Part shown: piece by piece, positions 16,733 to 25,896 of the stretch
Numbering within the stretch: the first letter of the stretch is position 1
Layout of the letters: every line of letters starts with the position of its first letter
DNA from: Lysinibacillus sp. FSL K6-0232
GTDB taxonomy: Bacteria; Bacillota; Bacilli; Bacillales_A; Planococcaceae
Assembly: GCF_038008325.1 (NCBI RefSeq)
Contig: NZ_JBBOYW010000001.1
Coordinates: 2,036,001 to 2,100,000, forward strand
Direction: 5' to 3'
Length of the DNA: 64,000 nucleotides
Translations under genes and position numbers: made by a program
The notes under the pieces: generated by a model
Seen by the model: only the letters and a program-made list of their open reading frames with translations
Told to the model about the DNA's origin: nothing
The model's database searches: none

Positions 16733-17117
16733 ACATTTACGCAATAGCACAATTTTTCCATTAGGGCAAAAAGTCGAAGCAAACTTTATTGGAGATGCGT
16801 ATCTACAAATGGTGTTTACGGATGCAGCACCGCTTAATACAGCCATTGGCAATGTAACCTTTGCGCCAGGAGCACGCAATAATTGGCATGTTCATCATAC
16901 TGGGCAGGTGTTATTAGTAACAGGTGGCGAAGGCTGGTATCAAGAGGAAGGAAAGCCAGCCCAGCGTTTAACAACAGGCGATGTTGTCAATATTCCGCCA
17001 AATATCAAGCATTGGCATGGTGCAACAAAGGATAGCTGGTTTGTGCATTTAGCGATGACACCTGGTGAAACAGAGTGGCTAGAGCCTGTTGAGGATGAAT
17101 GGTTTTCTCAATTATAA
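16722..17117 (+). CDS. Cupin-domain protein
   Basis: A 131-aa single-cupin protein. Cupin motif 1 is seen as GARNNWHVHHTGQVLLVTGGEG and motif 2 as GDVVNIPPNIKHWHGA. The two His of WHVHH and the later His could bind a metal. It overlaps the end of the reductase gene. Cupins of this form accompany carboxymuconolactone-decarboxylase-like and SDR enzymes, so it probably belongs to the same small-molecule detoxification operon; the ligand is unknown. A strong terminator follows at 17123-17167. Confidence 0.82.
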   Translation: MANEHLRNSTIFPLGQKVEANFIGDAYLQMVFTDAAPLNTAIGNVTFAPGARNNWHVHHTGQVLLVTGGEGWYQEEGKPAQRLTTGDVVNIPPNIKHWHGATKDSWFVHLAMTPGETEWLEPVEDEWFSQL

Positions 17118-17122
17118 GTATT

Positions 17123-17169
17123 AAAACGTTGTAAAGAAGGGGCATACTTTCTTTATAACGTTTTTTCTT
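17123..17169 (+). terminator. Terminator of the SDR/reductase/cupin operon
   Basis: AAACGTTGTAAAGAA pairs with TTCTTTATAACGTTT, followed by TTT. The stem is long, with few mismatches. Confidence 0.8.
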
Positions 17170-17175
17170 GCTATA

Positions 17176-17199
17176 TTGACAGGACACCGTTAAGTGTCC
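17176..17199 (+). promoter_or_regulatory. Promoter with ArsR-type operator
   Basis: TTGACA (17176-17181) is a consensus -35. It is followed at once by GGACAC-CGTTAA-GTGTCC (17182-17199), a perfect inverted repeat lying in the promoter spacer. A regulator bound there would block the promoter, so the ArsR gene is probably self-repressed. The -10 is not clear. Confidence 0.6.
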
Positions 17200-17219
17200 A
17201 ATTAGAAAGGGTGGTGGTT

Positions 17220-17546
17220 GTGAGCCATAATAATCAAGAGCGTGATGTTTATGTAGCCATTGCTGACCCAACAAGACGTCAATTATTGCGTTTATTAGCA
17301 GAGGCAGAGGAATTACCACTTCATGAATTAACCGCTCACTTTCAAATGGGGCGCACTGCTGTATCCAAGCATTTGGCGATTTTAAAGGATGCTGGTCTTG
17401 TCCTTGCACGAAAGGATGGCAGGGAAACGAAATATCGTTTACATGCTGCTCCATTACAGGAGGTTCAGGATTGGGTCGCATTTTACGAAAGTTTTTGGAA
17501 GCAACGAATGGGTCAATTACAACGTTTATTGGAGGAAAACAAATGA
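17220..17546 (+). CDS. ArsR-family transcriptional regulator
   Basis: A 108-aa winged-helix repressor: ADPTRRQLLRLLAE, then the recognition helix in MGRTAVSKHLAILKDAGLV and the wing RKDGRETKYRL. There are no cysteine pairs of the arsenic-sensing type. I chose GTG at 17220, nine bases after AGAAAGG; two earlier GTGs at 17211 and 17214 are too close to it. It overlaps the SRPBCC gene by four bases (ATGA). This ArsR + SRPBCC pairing is common in Bacillales (YdfF-like) and implies that the partner carries out the response. An inverted repeat in the promoter suggests autoregulation. Confidence 0.85.
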   Translation: MSHNNQERDVYVAIADPTRRQLLRLLAEAEELPLHELTAHFQMGRTAVSKHLAILKDAGLVLARKDGRETKYRLHAAPLQEVQDWVAFYESFWKQRMGQLQRLLEENK

Positions 17547-17953
17547 AACCAGATGTATCAGTTGATTATCAATTTACAAGTTCTATCGAGCAAGTATGGC
17601 ATGCCTTAACAGATTCAGATATGCTCGCAAAATGGATATGGAGCAATGATTTTCAGCCAGTCGTGGGACACAAGTTCCAATTCCGCGCAGAGCCAAATGA
17701 ATGGTGGGATGGCATTGTCCATTGTGAGGTGCTGGAAATTGATGAGCCTCATAAAATATCGTATACTTGGGCAAGTGCTGGTGAAACAACAACCGTTACA
17801 TGGACACTCACACAAAATGAAGATGGTACAACCCAGCTACGTCTTGACCAATCAGGCTTTAGCGAGGAAACAAAAGCACGTCAAGGCGCAATTGAAGGTG
17901 CTAAATATTCTTGGCTAACAATGGGTGAGCAGCTTCAAAAAGTGCTGGGATAG
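17543..17953 (+). CDS. SRPBCC (AHSA1-type) domain protein
   Basis: A 136-aa START/AHSA1-like beta-barrel protein: VDYQFTSSIEQVWHALTDS at the N-terminus, then AKWIWSNDFQPVVGHKF, HKISYTWA and a long C-terminal helix, YSWLTMGEQLQKVLG. The ATG at 17543 follows GGAGG and overlaps the ArsR stop; the longer open frame to 17471 lies wholly inside the ArsR gene. Such proteins bind hydrophobic ligands; the ligand is unknown. A terminator follows at 17961-17998. Confidence 0.85.
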   Translation: MKPDVSVDYQFTSSIEQVWHALTDSDMLAKWIWSNDFQPVVGHKFQFRAEPNEWWDGIVHCEVLEIDEPHKISYTWASAGETTTVTWTLTQNEDGTTQLRLDQSGFSEETKARQGAIEGAKYSWLTMGEQLQKVLG

Positions 17954-17960
17954 CCTCTAA

Positions 17961-17998
17961 TAAAGAACGCAATTCCTTTTATAGAATTGTGTTCTTTC
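17961..17998 (+). terminator. Terminator after the ArsR/SRPBCC pair
   Basis: AAAGAACGCAATTC pairs with GAATTGTGTTCTTT (one G-U pair), with a loop of about eight bases. Confidence 0.75.
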
Positions 17999-18038
17999 CA
18001 TTTTCATTGAAATCTCTGCAAACAGAAAGGACCATCTA

Positions 18039-20526
18039 ATGAAAATTAACCAACTAATCGCCAACAATATTTACCGTCTAGATGTGACATTACCAGAGAA
18101 TCAATCGCTCGGTATTACTGGGTTATCTGGCTCAGGGAAAACAACATTCTGTCAAACTATTGGAGAAGAATCAAAAAAACGTCTTGTATCGTTATTACCA
18201 AAGGCTGAATATCAATATTTATTTCCAGAGGTTATGGAAACCAATTTTAGTGCCATTCAAATGGAGGATATGCCCTTAGTGCTATTTTTAGGGAAATCAT
18301 CTATTTCCACTAATCCCCGTTCAACAATTGGCACACATACAGGTGTTTTTAAAGAAATTCGTCAGCGCATGGCAGAGGAATTTCAGCTATCGCCAGAGGT
18401 TTTTTCCTTTAATAATGCGCTTGGCTGGTGTCCTGCCTGTAAAGGACGTGGCACAACGAAAAATATACAATGCAAAAAGTGTGAAGGGAAGCGCTACAAT
18501 CCTGAGGTAGAGCAATACAAGATGACATTGCAAGGTCAGCCTCACAACATTTCAGCTATCCATGAATTAAGCGTTGAAACGATTTATGCACTAGCAGGGG
18601 AATTAAAGATTAGCGAAGAGAAACAGCATATTTTGCGCAATATTATGGAAATGAATATTGGCTACCTAACATTGAATCGCATTATGGGGACATTATCAGG
18701 TGGGGAATTAACAAGACTTTACCTAGCAGAGTTTATGGCAACAAGTGAAGATACGGTCATTATTGTGGATGAAATTTCTGTTGGTCTTGACCACAATACA
18801 TTGCTAAAAATTTTACAGCAAATTAAACAATTAGGCACTAAAAATCAAATTTGGCTAATTGACCATTCCGATACGGTGCTGGATATGGCTGACCAGCCTG
18901 TATTCTTTGGGCCGGGCAGTGGGAAATACGGTGGAAAAATTGTTGAACAATCACCAAGACCTCAGCCCATCTACTGCAAGCGCAATGAGGCAGCTCCTAC
19001 AGCCTATTATCAATTTCACGATTTATATTGCCGCAATATTGAAATTGATCATATCGAAATTCCAAAAAACCGTCTTGTGACCTTTACGGGTGAATCTGGC
19101 TGTGGAAAATCAACACTTGTCAATGGCTGAAAATATTTATAAGGGCGGTATTTTAAAGAGTCTATCATCTATGGCACGCCTCATTTATGGAGAGTATGAA
19201 TCGAATAAAATTGCGCCTGTTGTGGCGATTGATCTTGAAAGACATTTATATAGCCAGTATAGCTTCCTGTATGAAATGGGCGGGCTAATTAATCATATTG
19301 TTGCTGCACATCCAACAAATAAAGATACACGAAGCTTTGACTTTTTCCGTCAAGAAAATCATTGTCCGAGCTGTTCAGGTCGCCTAGAAATTGAAAAATT
19401 CGATATGGATATTGTTATACAAAATAAAGACGTACCCTTTTGGGATGGCTTATTACATCCTGATATTATGGAAGTGCTACAATACTATCAGCATGCAAAA
19501 TTAGCCTTTTTATTTGAGGAAATTAAACGTGAGCTTGGTCAAGATTTAACGAAAAGCTACAATGATATGACAGAGGATGAAAAGCATACATTTTTATATG
19601 GCTATTGGGACAAGCCGTTTTATGATAAAGCCACAAAATCATCGAAAAAGTGGGAAGGCTTTAATTTTATTATTGGACGTTATATTGTCATCTCCAAATC
19701 CGCTATTAAACAGCAAATTAAAGATTCAAAAGAAAAGATGCCATGCCCAATCTGTCATGGCACTGTGCTGAACCATCAAAGGAAATTGCTGTTTGGTCAT
19801 ACAGATATTCGTGATATCATTCAGCTACCAATTGATGACGTGATGAATATCGTTGGCAAGCTTCCAGTGCTTGACAGGCTCAAGGCAATTGTTGGCGGGG
19901 AAATGTCCTTGCTGCAAGATGTGTCCTTGCTGCCGCGAGCAACACAGGTATCCTTAAAAATGCTCGAATTGGAGCTAGCAAGCTTTGTAGGCTATGAAAT
20001 CGTGCTGCAAAATGCCTTACCATTCTGGGCTACAATTAAAGATAATATTGAAACGATTAGCCATAAAAACCTTGTGACGATCTGTGATTTTGCTAATATT
20101 TACGAAACAAGGGAGGCTATGATCGATCAATATTTCACCAATGGCAAATATAAAAAGCTCACATATGTATACGAAGCATTTGGCTATAAAAAAATCGTCA
20201 CACAAATAAATAAAGTAAAAGCGAGTCATCCTTGTCCATTCTGTAAAGGAAAAAAGGTTATTGCAGAGGACGGCTTGCATGACGGTGTTCAGAAATTATC
20301 CATTCCTTGTGTGAGCTGTGGGGCAAGTGGTATGAATGAGGAAGGGCTACAGGAAAGCATTGACGGTATCGATGTTCAGACATGGCTAACAGGTGCTGTG
20401 CGTGATGTAATAGCAGAGGGCTTATATACAGAGGATGCCGCAAATATTCCTATTTTTAGCCGTATTCGAGAGTTAAATAAACAACAGATGATGGCGATTT
20501 ATCACTGCCTTGAGCAGTATCGCTAA
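18039..20526 (+). pseudogene. UvrA-like ABC ATPase, frameshifted in the middle
   Basis: The first frame (18039-19130) has Walker A GLSGSGKTTF, zinc-finger cysteines CPACKGRGTTKNIQCKKC, signature GTLSGGELTRLYLAEF and Walker B VIIVDEISVGLD, as in UvrA. It then reaches a second Walker A, GESGCGKSTLVN, and stops at 19130. The rest continues in another frame from about 19120 (MAENIYKGGILK...) to 20526, with cysteine pairs CPSC, CPIC and CPFC/CVSC. In that half I see no good LSGGE signature or Walker B. One indel near 19115-19125 explains the break. It is a UvrA paralogue of the sort linked to self-resistance rather than housekeeping UvrA; activity is doubtful as written. Confidence 0.75.
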
Positions 20527-20528
20527 CA

Positions 20529-20571
20529 ACAAAACTCATTTGCCATAACCACTGGCAAATGAGTTTTTTCT
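20529..20571 (+). terminator. Terminator after the UvrA-like gene
   Basis: AAAACTCATTTGCCA pairs perfectly with TGGCAAATGAGTTTT, followed by Ts. Confidence 0.85.
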
Positions 20572-20632
20572 TTATATAAGTGTATCGTCTTACAAGTGTT
20601 CATCGTACTATAAGGGAAAGGAGAGGATATTA

Positions 20633-21577
20633 TTGGGAAAAAAGGTGCTGTTATTTGGAGATATTGGTATTGATGATACAGTAGCCTTAATCTATGCATG
20701 GCTGAATCAAGAGATTGAAATTGTAGGGCTAGTGGCAGATTACGGCAATGTATCAAGAGATGATGCTGTAGCCAATATTTATTATGTCATGAAGTTATTT
20801 GATTTTCCACAAGATATTCCTGTTATTTTAGGGGCAGAGGTGCCATTAACAGGAGAGCAGCCTATCTATTATCCAGAAATTCATGGCGAGCGTGGACTTG
20901 GACCTATTATCCCAACCGATGACCATGATATACAAATCGAAAATTTTTTAGAAATCGTCAATATTATTAAGCGCTATAAAGATGAGCTAGTCATTGTGAA
21001 TATTGGGCGTCTAACCTCACTAGCAATTATGTTTATTTTGTACAACGATTTAATGAAGCATATCAAGGAATATTATATTATGGGTGGTGCTTTTTGGATT
21101 CCTGGCAATGTGACAACTGTTGCAGAAGCAAATTTTCATGGCGATCCATTTGCGGTCAATATTGTGCTGACATATGCCAATAATGTAACAATTATTCCAT
21201 TAAATGCAACGCAAAAGGCGATTGTCACGCCCGGCATGGTAAATTACATTGATTCCTTTGGCAAAACAAAAATTTTAAAGCCTTTAATGGACTACTATAC
21301 AAAGTTTTATCAGGAGCGTGATCCATCCTTATTAGGTAGTCCTGTGCATGATGCCGCAACACTTATTGCAACAATTCATCCTGAAATGTTTATCTTCGAG
21401 TCCTATCCTGTAATGGTTGTTGATAAGCTGGAGGGACCTGCACGAGGGCAAAGTATTGCTGAAACAAGGCATTATGAAAACGAAAAAAACGGTGCGAAAA
21501 TGCATCGTATTGCCTTTGACCTTCATTATGAGCAATTTTTTCATCACTTTTTAGCGGTCATGACAGGGCATTATTGA
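20633..21577 (+). CDS. Nucleoside hydrolase (IunH/inosine-uridine type)
   Basis: The 314-aa protein has the family's calcium-binding N-terminal pattern in the form FGDIGIDDTVALIYA (Asp-x3-Asp-Asp), then GLVADYGNVSRDDAVANIYY, YIMGGAFWIPGN and NFHGDPFAVNIV, and HDAAT near the C-terminus. These enzymes split ribonucleosides into base and ribose in the cytoplasm. The start is TTG at 20633 after AAAGGAGAGG. The length is normal. It stands alone between the UvrA-like gene and the ger operon. The first motif reads GDIGIDD rather than the more common DxDxGxDD, so the exact substrate is unsure. Confidence 0.85.
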   Translation: MGKKVLLFGDIGIDDTVALIYAWLNQEIEIVGLVADYGNVSRDDAVANIYYVMKLFDFPQDIPVILGAEVPLTGEQPIYYPEIHGERGLGPIIPTDDHDIQIENFLEIVNIIKRYKDELVIVNIGRLTSLAIMFILYNDLMKHIKEYYIMGGAFWIPGNVTTVAEANFHGDPFAVNIVLTYANNVTIIPLNATQKAIVTPGMVNYIDSFGKTKILKPLMDYYTKFYQERDPSLLGSPVHDAATLIATIHPEMFIFESYPVMVVDKLEGPARGQSIAETRHYENEKNGAKMHRIAFDLHYEQFFHHFLAVMTGHY

Positions 21578-21585
21578 ATCACCAT

Positions 21586-22710
21586 CTATTCAAATACACC
21601 ATTTCTTAAAATAACAAAATCAACATGGATATTGACTTTCATATCTTTATACATTTCATGCCATTTTTCTCTTGTCAGTTGCGCATGCCTTATAGAGCTT
21701 CTATATTCCTCACCAAAGCCAAAAATATCTGACTCTACCTTTTGACTATGGGTAATTACCCTAGCCAATTCTTTCGTTAATTTGTGCTGAATGACCTTTT
21801 CCAGGGCAGCAACACTTTTTGGATTTCCCTGATTAATATCTGGATAGGTTTCTAATATTCTTGCTTTGATTTTCACATTCAGATCAAACTCTGGATTTGT
21901 AGCATCCACCAATGTGACTTTTCTTTTGGAATGGATTGCATCAAAGGCTACTGTCATGTCATCAGATGTTACTTTTTGTAAGTTTGATGGGAGGTCTTCT
22001 TGGTGTAATATCGTTTCGTATAAGCCAGCTTTAAATGTATCTCTAACAATTTTCACATAAAAACTGTCTGTGGCTGGCAGTGTACTCACCATTTTGCCAT
22101 CTTTAAACAAGGCTACACCATTTAATTTCACAAGCTCCTTATCCCTTTTAATAATCGGCATTGTTACATCTTTACCAACGGAATAATAATCGCGTGCCAC
22201 TTCGTGCAATGTACCAGAAATCATATATTCCTGCTCAATGTTTTGTTCAATAAGTCTATAGATATGCTGACCAATATCCTCGATATTTTCGTATTCATAT
22301 TCTAGTAGGGGAGCTACTCTGTCCTCCACAATAGCCATATATATACCATTGCTAACACTAGCATTTTCCAAATTCGTATCAATATAATAACGAAGACCTT
22401 TTTTCGCCAATTCTTCACCAAATAAAATAACCCTCATTTGACCAACAACAACCTTTTTCGATAGTTGTTGATTGGCTTCCATTCGATTGCCCTTACTTGT
22501 ATCATTTTCTGTTGTCAGCACTTCTACATTACTTTGAAATTCTGGATTGACCTCCCGAATGACCGCTGTTGTAGCTATCTTTTTTTCTATGCCTACATCA
22601 TAGCCAACTAATGTTGTCAGCCCTATTTTATCGAGAATGTTGGTCTGTGCACATCCGTATAAAAGCACCAATGCTAATAAAAGACTATAAACATTTTTAA
22701 GCTTGTTCAT
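21586..22710 (-). CDS. GerC-family spore germination lipoprotein
   Basis: The 374-aa protein has a lipoprotein signal (LLLALVLLYGCAQ, lipobox Cys at residue 20) and the Ger(x)C family pattern: DKIGLTTLVGYDVGIEKKIA, then VVVGQMRVILFGEELAKKG and DTNLENASVSNGIYMAIVED, with the family's C-terminal region (LTKELARVITHSQKVESDIFG). It should sit on the outer face of the spore inner membrane as the C subunit of a nutrient germinant receptor. It is the last gene of the operon and overlaps the B-subunit gene by 14 bp. Confidence 0.92.
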   Translation of the reverse strand: MNKLKNVYSLLLALVLLYGCAQTNILDKIGLTTLVGYDVGIEKKIATTAVIREVNPEFQSNVEVLTTENDTSKGNRMEANQQLSKKVVVGQMRVILFGEELAKKGLRYYIDTNLENASVSNGIYMAIVEDRVAPLLEYEYENIEDIGQHIYRLIEQNIEQEYMISGTLHEVARDYYSVGKDVTMPIIKRDKELVKLNGVALFKDGKMVSTLPATDSFYVKIVRDTFKAGLYETILHQEDLPSNLQKVTSDDMTVAFDAIHSKRKVTLVDATNPEFDLNVKIKARILETYPDINQGNPKSVAALEKVIQHKLTKELARVITHSQKVESDIFGFGEEYRSSIRHAQLTREKWHEMYKDMKVNIHVDFVILRNGVFE

Positions 22711-23818
22711 TTTTTTGCTCCTTCTTTGTGATGATCTTCTTTTTCAATGCAGCTATAATCCATAACACAATCGGGTAGACAAAGATAACATAAAACGCTA
22801 TATTCGACAGTTGATTGTTAATCGCATTGATTTGTATACGTGTTTGAATAAATAATGTGGCAAGAAAAATAAAGAAGGCAAATAGCCAAGCAAATTTTGT
22901 ATGACTAATATTGACTAAGCGAATAGTACCACGATAAGCAGCCCATAAATAAAGACAAAGATTTGGCAAAATAATCAGCATCCAAAAGCAAACTGCCATA
23001 AATTCAAAGCGCTCGATAAAAGGAAAGCTAATAAAGCTAAATAATGTTAATGTCGCCCATACCGTTTTGATGATTTCCTCTTTGCTATAATAGGTAATCG
23101 AAACGAGCATGACAGCTAAATAAATAGCTGTTGTAGCTAGTAAGCTTAAATGGGCATATTTTTGAACATGCTTTTTATCATTTAAAAAAGGATAAATAAC
23201 CATTAATATCTCAAAGCCAAGAATCGTAAAGGTCATGGATTTTGCCCCTTTTAAAATAGCGAGAAAATCTGTTTCTAAAACAGGAAGCAGACTGTTTATA
23301 GATGAAAATTTTAATGGAAAAGCAAGCATAGGGATAATCCATAAAGACAGGACAACACTAAAGAAGGAAACCCCTACAATCACACGCAGCCCACCCGTAA
23401 AGGCATAGATAATAATGATTAATAAGGTTATGGCTAAAAACCATGCTCCAATATTAGGAAAAATCCATGCCTGAATAACCTCAATATAATTGCGTAAAAC
23501 GGAAAAAAACGCTACAAAGCAATAGAACACATAGAGGATATTTAACATATTTCCAAGCCATTTACCAAAAATATCCTGTTGAATGCCATAAAGGTCATTG
23601 GAGCCATATATTTCTAATGTTTTAATCATACAAAAGGTTACAATATGTGTGGCAATACCCGCTAGTAGAACTGAAATCCATGCATCATGTCTTGCATCCT
23701 GATACACAATACGTTGAAACCCCTGTACACCAACCCCAATTTGAGCACTGTGCATCACAAAAAACAATAAATAAGTATTGACCATCTCTTTAGGGCTAAG
23801 CTGTATAGGCTTTTTCAT
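22697..23818 (-). CDS. GerB-family endospore germination permease
   Basis: The 373-aa integral membrane protein has about ten predicted helices and the GerAB/YndE family start (LSPKEMVNTYLLFFVMHSAQ, then GVGVQGFQRI). The family is related to amino-acid permeases of the APC superfamily and forms the probable germinant-binding B subunit of the receptor. It lies between the A and C genes with a 16-bp gap to the former and an overlap with the latter. The frame is complete. Confidence 0.92.
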   Translation of the reverse strand: MKKPIQLSPKEMVNTYLLFFVMHSAQIGVGVQGFQRIVYQDARHDAWISVLLAGIATHIVTFCMIKTLEIYGSNDLYGIQQDIFGKWLGNMLNILYVFYCFVAFFSVLRNYIEVIQAWIFPNIGAWFLAITLLIIIIYAFTGGLRVIVGVSFFSVVLSLWIIPMLAFPLKFSSINSLLPVLETDFLAILKGAKSMTFTILGFEILMVIYPFLNDKKHVQKYAHLSLLATTAIYLAVMLVSITYYSKEEIIKTVWATLTLFSFISFPFIERFEFMAVCFWMLIILPNLCLYLWAAYRGTIRLVNISHTKFAWLFAFFIFLATLFIQTRIQINAINNQLSNIAFYVIFVYPIVLWIIAALKKKIITKKEQKNEQA

Positions 23819-23834
23819 CTATTTCACCTTCAGT

Positions 23835-25361
23835 TCAACTTTTTTTCGGCTTGATCGGTTCAGGGTCGAACTTGTAGTCATCTTTCGGTCTTGTTAAAGC
23901 AGGTCTTTTGGCTGTTAATGGAATCGGCATACGGATAATACTATCTCGCATTTCCTTTAATCTCGGAGGATAGAAGGGAGACATATATGGTGCGCCCAAG
24001 CTTGACTGGCGTAAAAGATGAACGAGTATAAAACAGACAGCAAGCATAATCCCATAAAAGCCCCAAAATCCTGCAAGTATAATAATAGGAAAACGAATAA
24101 GTCGAATCACGTTCCCCATCATATAGCTTGGGGAGGTAAAGGATGCCAAGGCACTTAAAGCAATAATAATTAATAAAATATTACTTGTAATACCTGCCTG
24201 TACCGCTGCTGTACCGATAACGATACCGCCAACAATACCGATTGTTTGCCCAATTTTAGTGGGCAGCCTTGCACCTGCTTCTCTCAATAATTCAATAATA
24301 ATTTCCAGCAGCAATGCCTCAAATATAGGCGGAAAAGGAACTAAAGCCCTCGATTCACTTAACGGCACTAAAAAGGCTTGTGGAATCACCTCATAATGAA
24401 AGGTGAGGGCAGCCACATAAAATGGCGTTAAATAAACTGATAAAAAGAAGGCGGCAAGTCGTAATAATCGCACAAAGGTTGCAATTTGCCAACGTAAGTT
24501 TTGATCCTCCTGACTTTGAAAAAATTCAGTAAAGGATTGCGGGCAAATAATCGCCATCGAGCTACCATCAACAACAATACCGATCTTCCCATCCAACAAA
24601 CCATCACAAAATCGGTCGGGTCTTTCGGTTAACAGCATTTGCGGAAAAACAGACAAGGAATTATCATCAATCATTTCGGTCAAAACCGCACTATCAATTA
24701 ATGCATCTACACGGAGGTTCGCAAGACGCTGACGTACAGTATTGACCATTTGATCAGAGGCAATACCATTCATATATAAAAGGGTCACAGCCGTATTTGT
24801 GCGTCTGCCAATTTTTATTTTTTCATTACAAAGGTCAGGGCTCACTATGTAACGACGAATTAACGAAATATTTGTAGATAGACTTTCATTAAAGGCAACC
24901 TGTGTGCCGATTACTTGTGACTCATTTTCAGGTGTCGATAAAGCTCGTGACTCTCGACTAGCGATATTGGCTATGATTACTTGCGAATAATCTGCTATAT
25001 GAATCAAAACAGACCCATTGACAATTCCTTCTATCGCTTTTATGAGCAGACTAGCTATCATAGTTTCAGGAATGGAAAGGGCAGCCATCAGGGTTTCGGG
25101 TGTGTCGTCTGGCTTATTTTGTACATTGGCTATAATATTATTGTTTAATGTCTGATCGTCCACTAAATTATCGATGTAAATAAGCGTGATATTAGGTGGG
25201 AAAGATTGAATAATTAAATCATCTGGATTATTCGTAATATCTTTTATCGATTGAATAAAGTCACCTTGGGAATGCGGAATTTTTTCGACATTTTCTATAG
25301 GAGCTTCCCAGTTCATTGTCGTAGATGATTGTTTTTGGTTGAAAGGCAGTTTAAATTTCAT
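23835..25361 (-). CDS. GerA-family spore germination protein
   Basis: The roughly 508-aa A subunit has a long N-terminal soluble part and a C-terminal membrane region. The family pattern is plain: RRYIVSPDLCNEKIKIGRRTNT, then DGLLDGKIGIVVDGSSMAII, FHYEVIPQAFLVPLSESRA, TKIGQTIGIVGGIVIGTAA and PSYMMGNVIRLIRFPI. I favour the ATG at 25361 because AAAGGAG lies after the earlier ATG at 25385, though its spacing of about 14 bases is long. It is the first gene of a gerA-gerB-gerC operon encoding one germinant receptor. In related species these operons are read in the forespore by sigma-G; I see no convincing sigma-G promoter. Confidence 0.9.
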   Translation of the reverse strand: MKFKLPFNQKQSSTTMNWEAPIENVEKIPHSQGDFIQSIKDITNNPDDLIIQSFPPNITLIYIDNLVDDQTLNNNIIANVQNKPDDTPETLMAALSIPETMIASLLIKAIEGIVNGSVLIHIADYSQVIIANIASRESRALSTPENESQVIGTQVAFNESLSTNISLIRRYIVSPDLCNEKIKIGRRTNTAVTLLYMNGIASDQMVNTVRQRLANLRVDALIDSAVLTEMIDDNSLSVFPQMLLTERPDRFCDGLLDGKIGIVVDGSSMAIICPQSFTEFFQSQEDQNLRWQIATFVRLLRLAAFFLSVYLTPFYVAALTFHYEVIPQAFLVPLSESRALVPFPPIFEALLLEIIIELLREAGARLPTKIGQTIGIVGGIVIGTAAVQAGITSNILLIIIALSALASFTSPSYMMGNVIRLIRFPIIILAGFWGFYGIMLAVCFILVHLLRQSSLGAPYMSPFYPPRLKEMRDSIIRMPIPLTAKRPALTRPKDDYKFDPEPIKPKKS

Positions 25362-25385
25362 ATTGAATGATAAGGCTCCTTTCAT

Positions 25386-25896
25386 TAGTTTACTTCGTTT
25401 ATAGAATTGACGGTAGAAAGACGTTCTATACTTATTTCTTATAAATCGAAATTTGGCTCTACTTTACACAATAGGAAACCCGTCAGATTGATATGCTCTG
25501 ACGGGCTTTTATTTAAGATTAGCTATTTTGTGTTATGAATGATTCGTTGTTCCTGTAGAGCAAGCTCGATCGTATTGATCGACTATTCTAAGCTTCTTAC
25601 TCTTATTACGTATCCAAAGCAATGACTTCTATCAAAAATTTATTTTTTATAACCATAGGGGAGAGGACAAATAAAAAAGTCGATTCCTAAAATAGTAGGG
25701 AATCGACTTTTTTCTATTGAAATCACTTATTATTTATGATAAATTTATATAGCTAGACTTTGTGTATTCATTTTTACTCACTATTATCTATTCTAATTAT
25801 AGCACAAAATCTATCGCTAAGTCAACTTCTTATATTGATTTTTTTCAAGAGGTTGCAGCAAAACAATAACAACACAGAAAGTAGGACTGATGCTAT
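25386..25896. other. Intergenic region with two terminator-like hairpins
   Basis: The region separates the ger operon from the exporter gene. CCCGTCAGA/TCTGACGGG (about 25479-25506) is followed by CTTTTATTT. AAAAAAGTCGATTCCTA/TAGGGAATCGACTTTTTT (25673-25713) is a strong hairpin with T runs on both sides. No plus-strand gene precedes them, so a small RNA or the remains of a lost gene is possible. I find no coding frame with support. Confidence 0.5.
25673..25713. terminator. Strong bidirectional terminator-like hairpin
   Basis: A 17-bp stem (AAAAAAGTCGATTCCTA with its complement) and a six-base loop, flanked by A and T runs. Confidence 0.7.

Noticed and set aside
25386-25450. Possible sigma-G promoter before the ger operon
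   Set aside because: A GTATA element is present, but the -10 region does not match the CATnnTA form at proper spacing.
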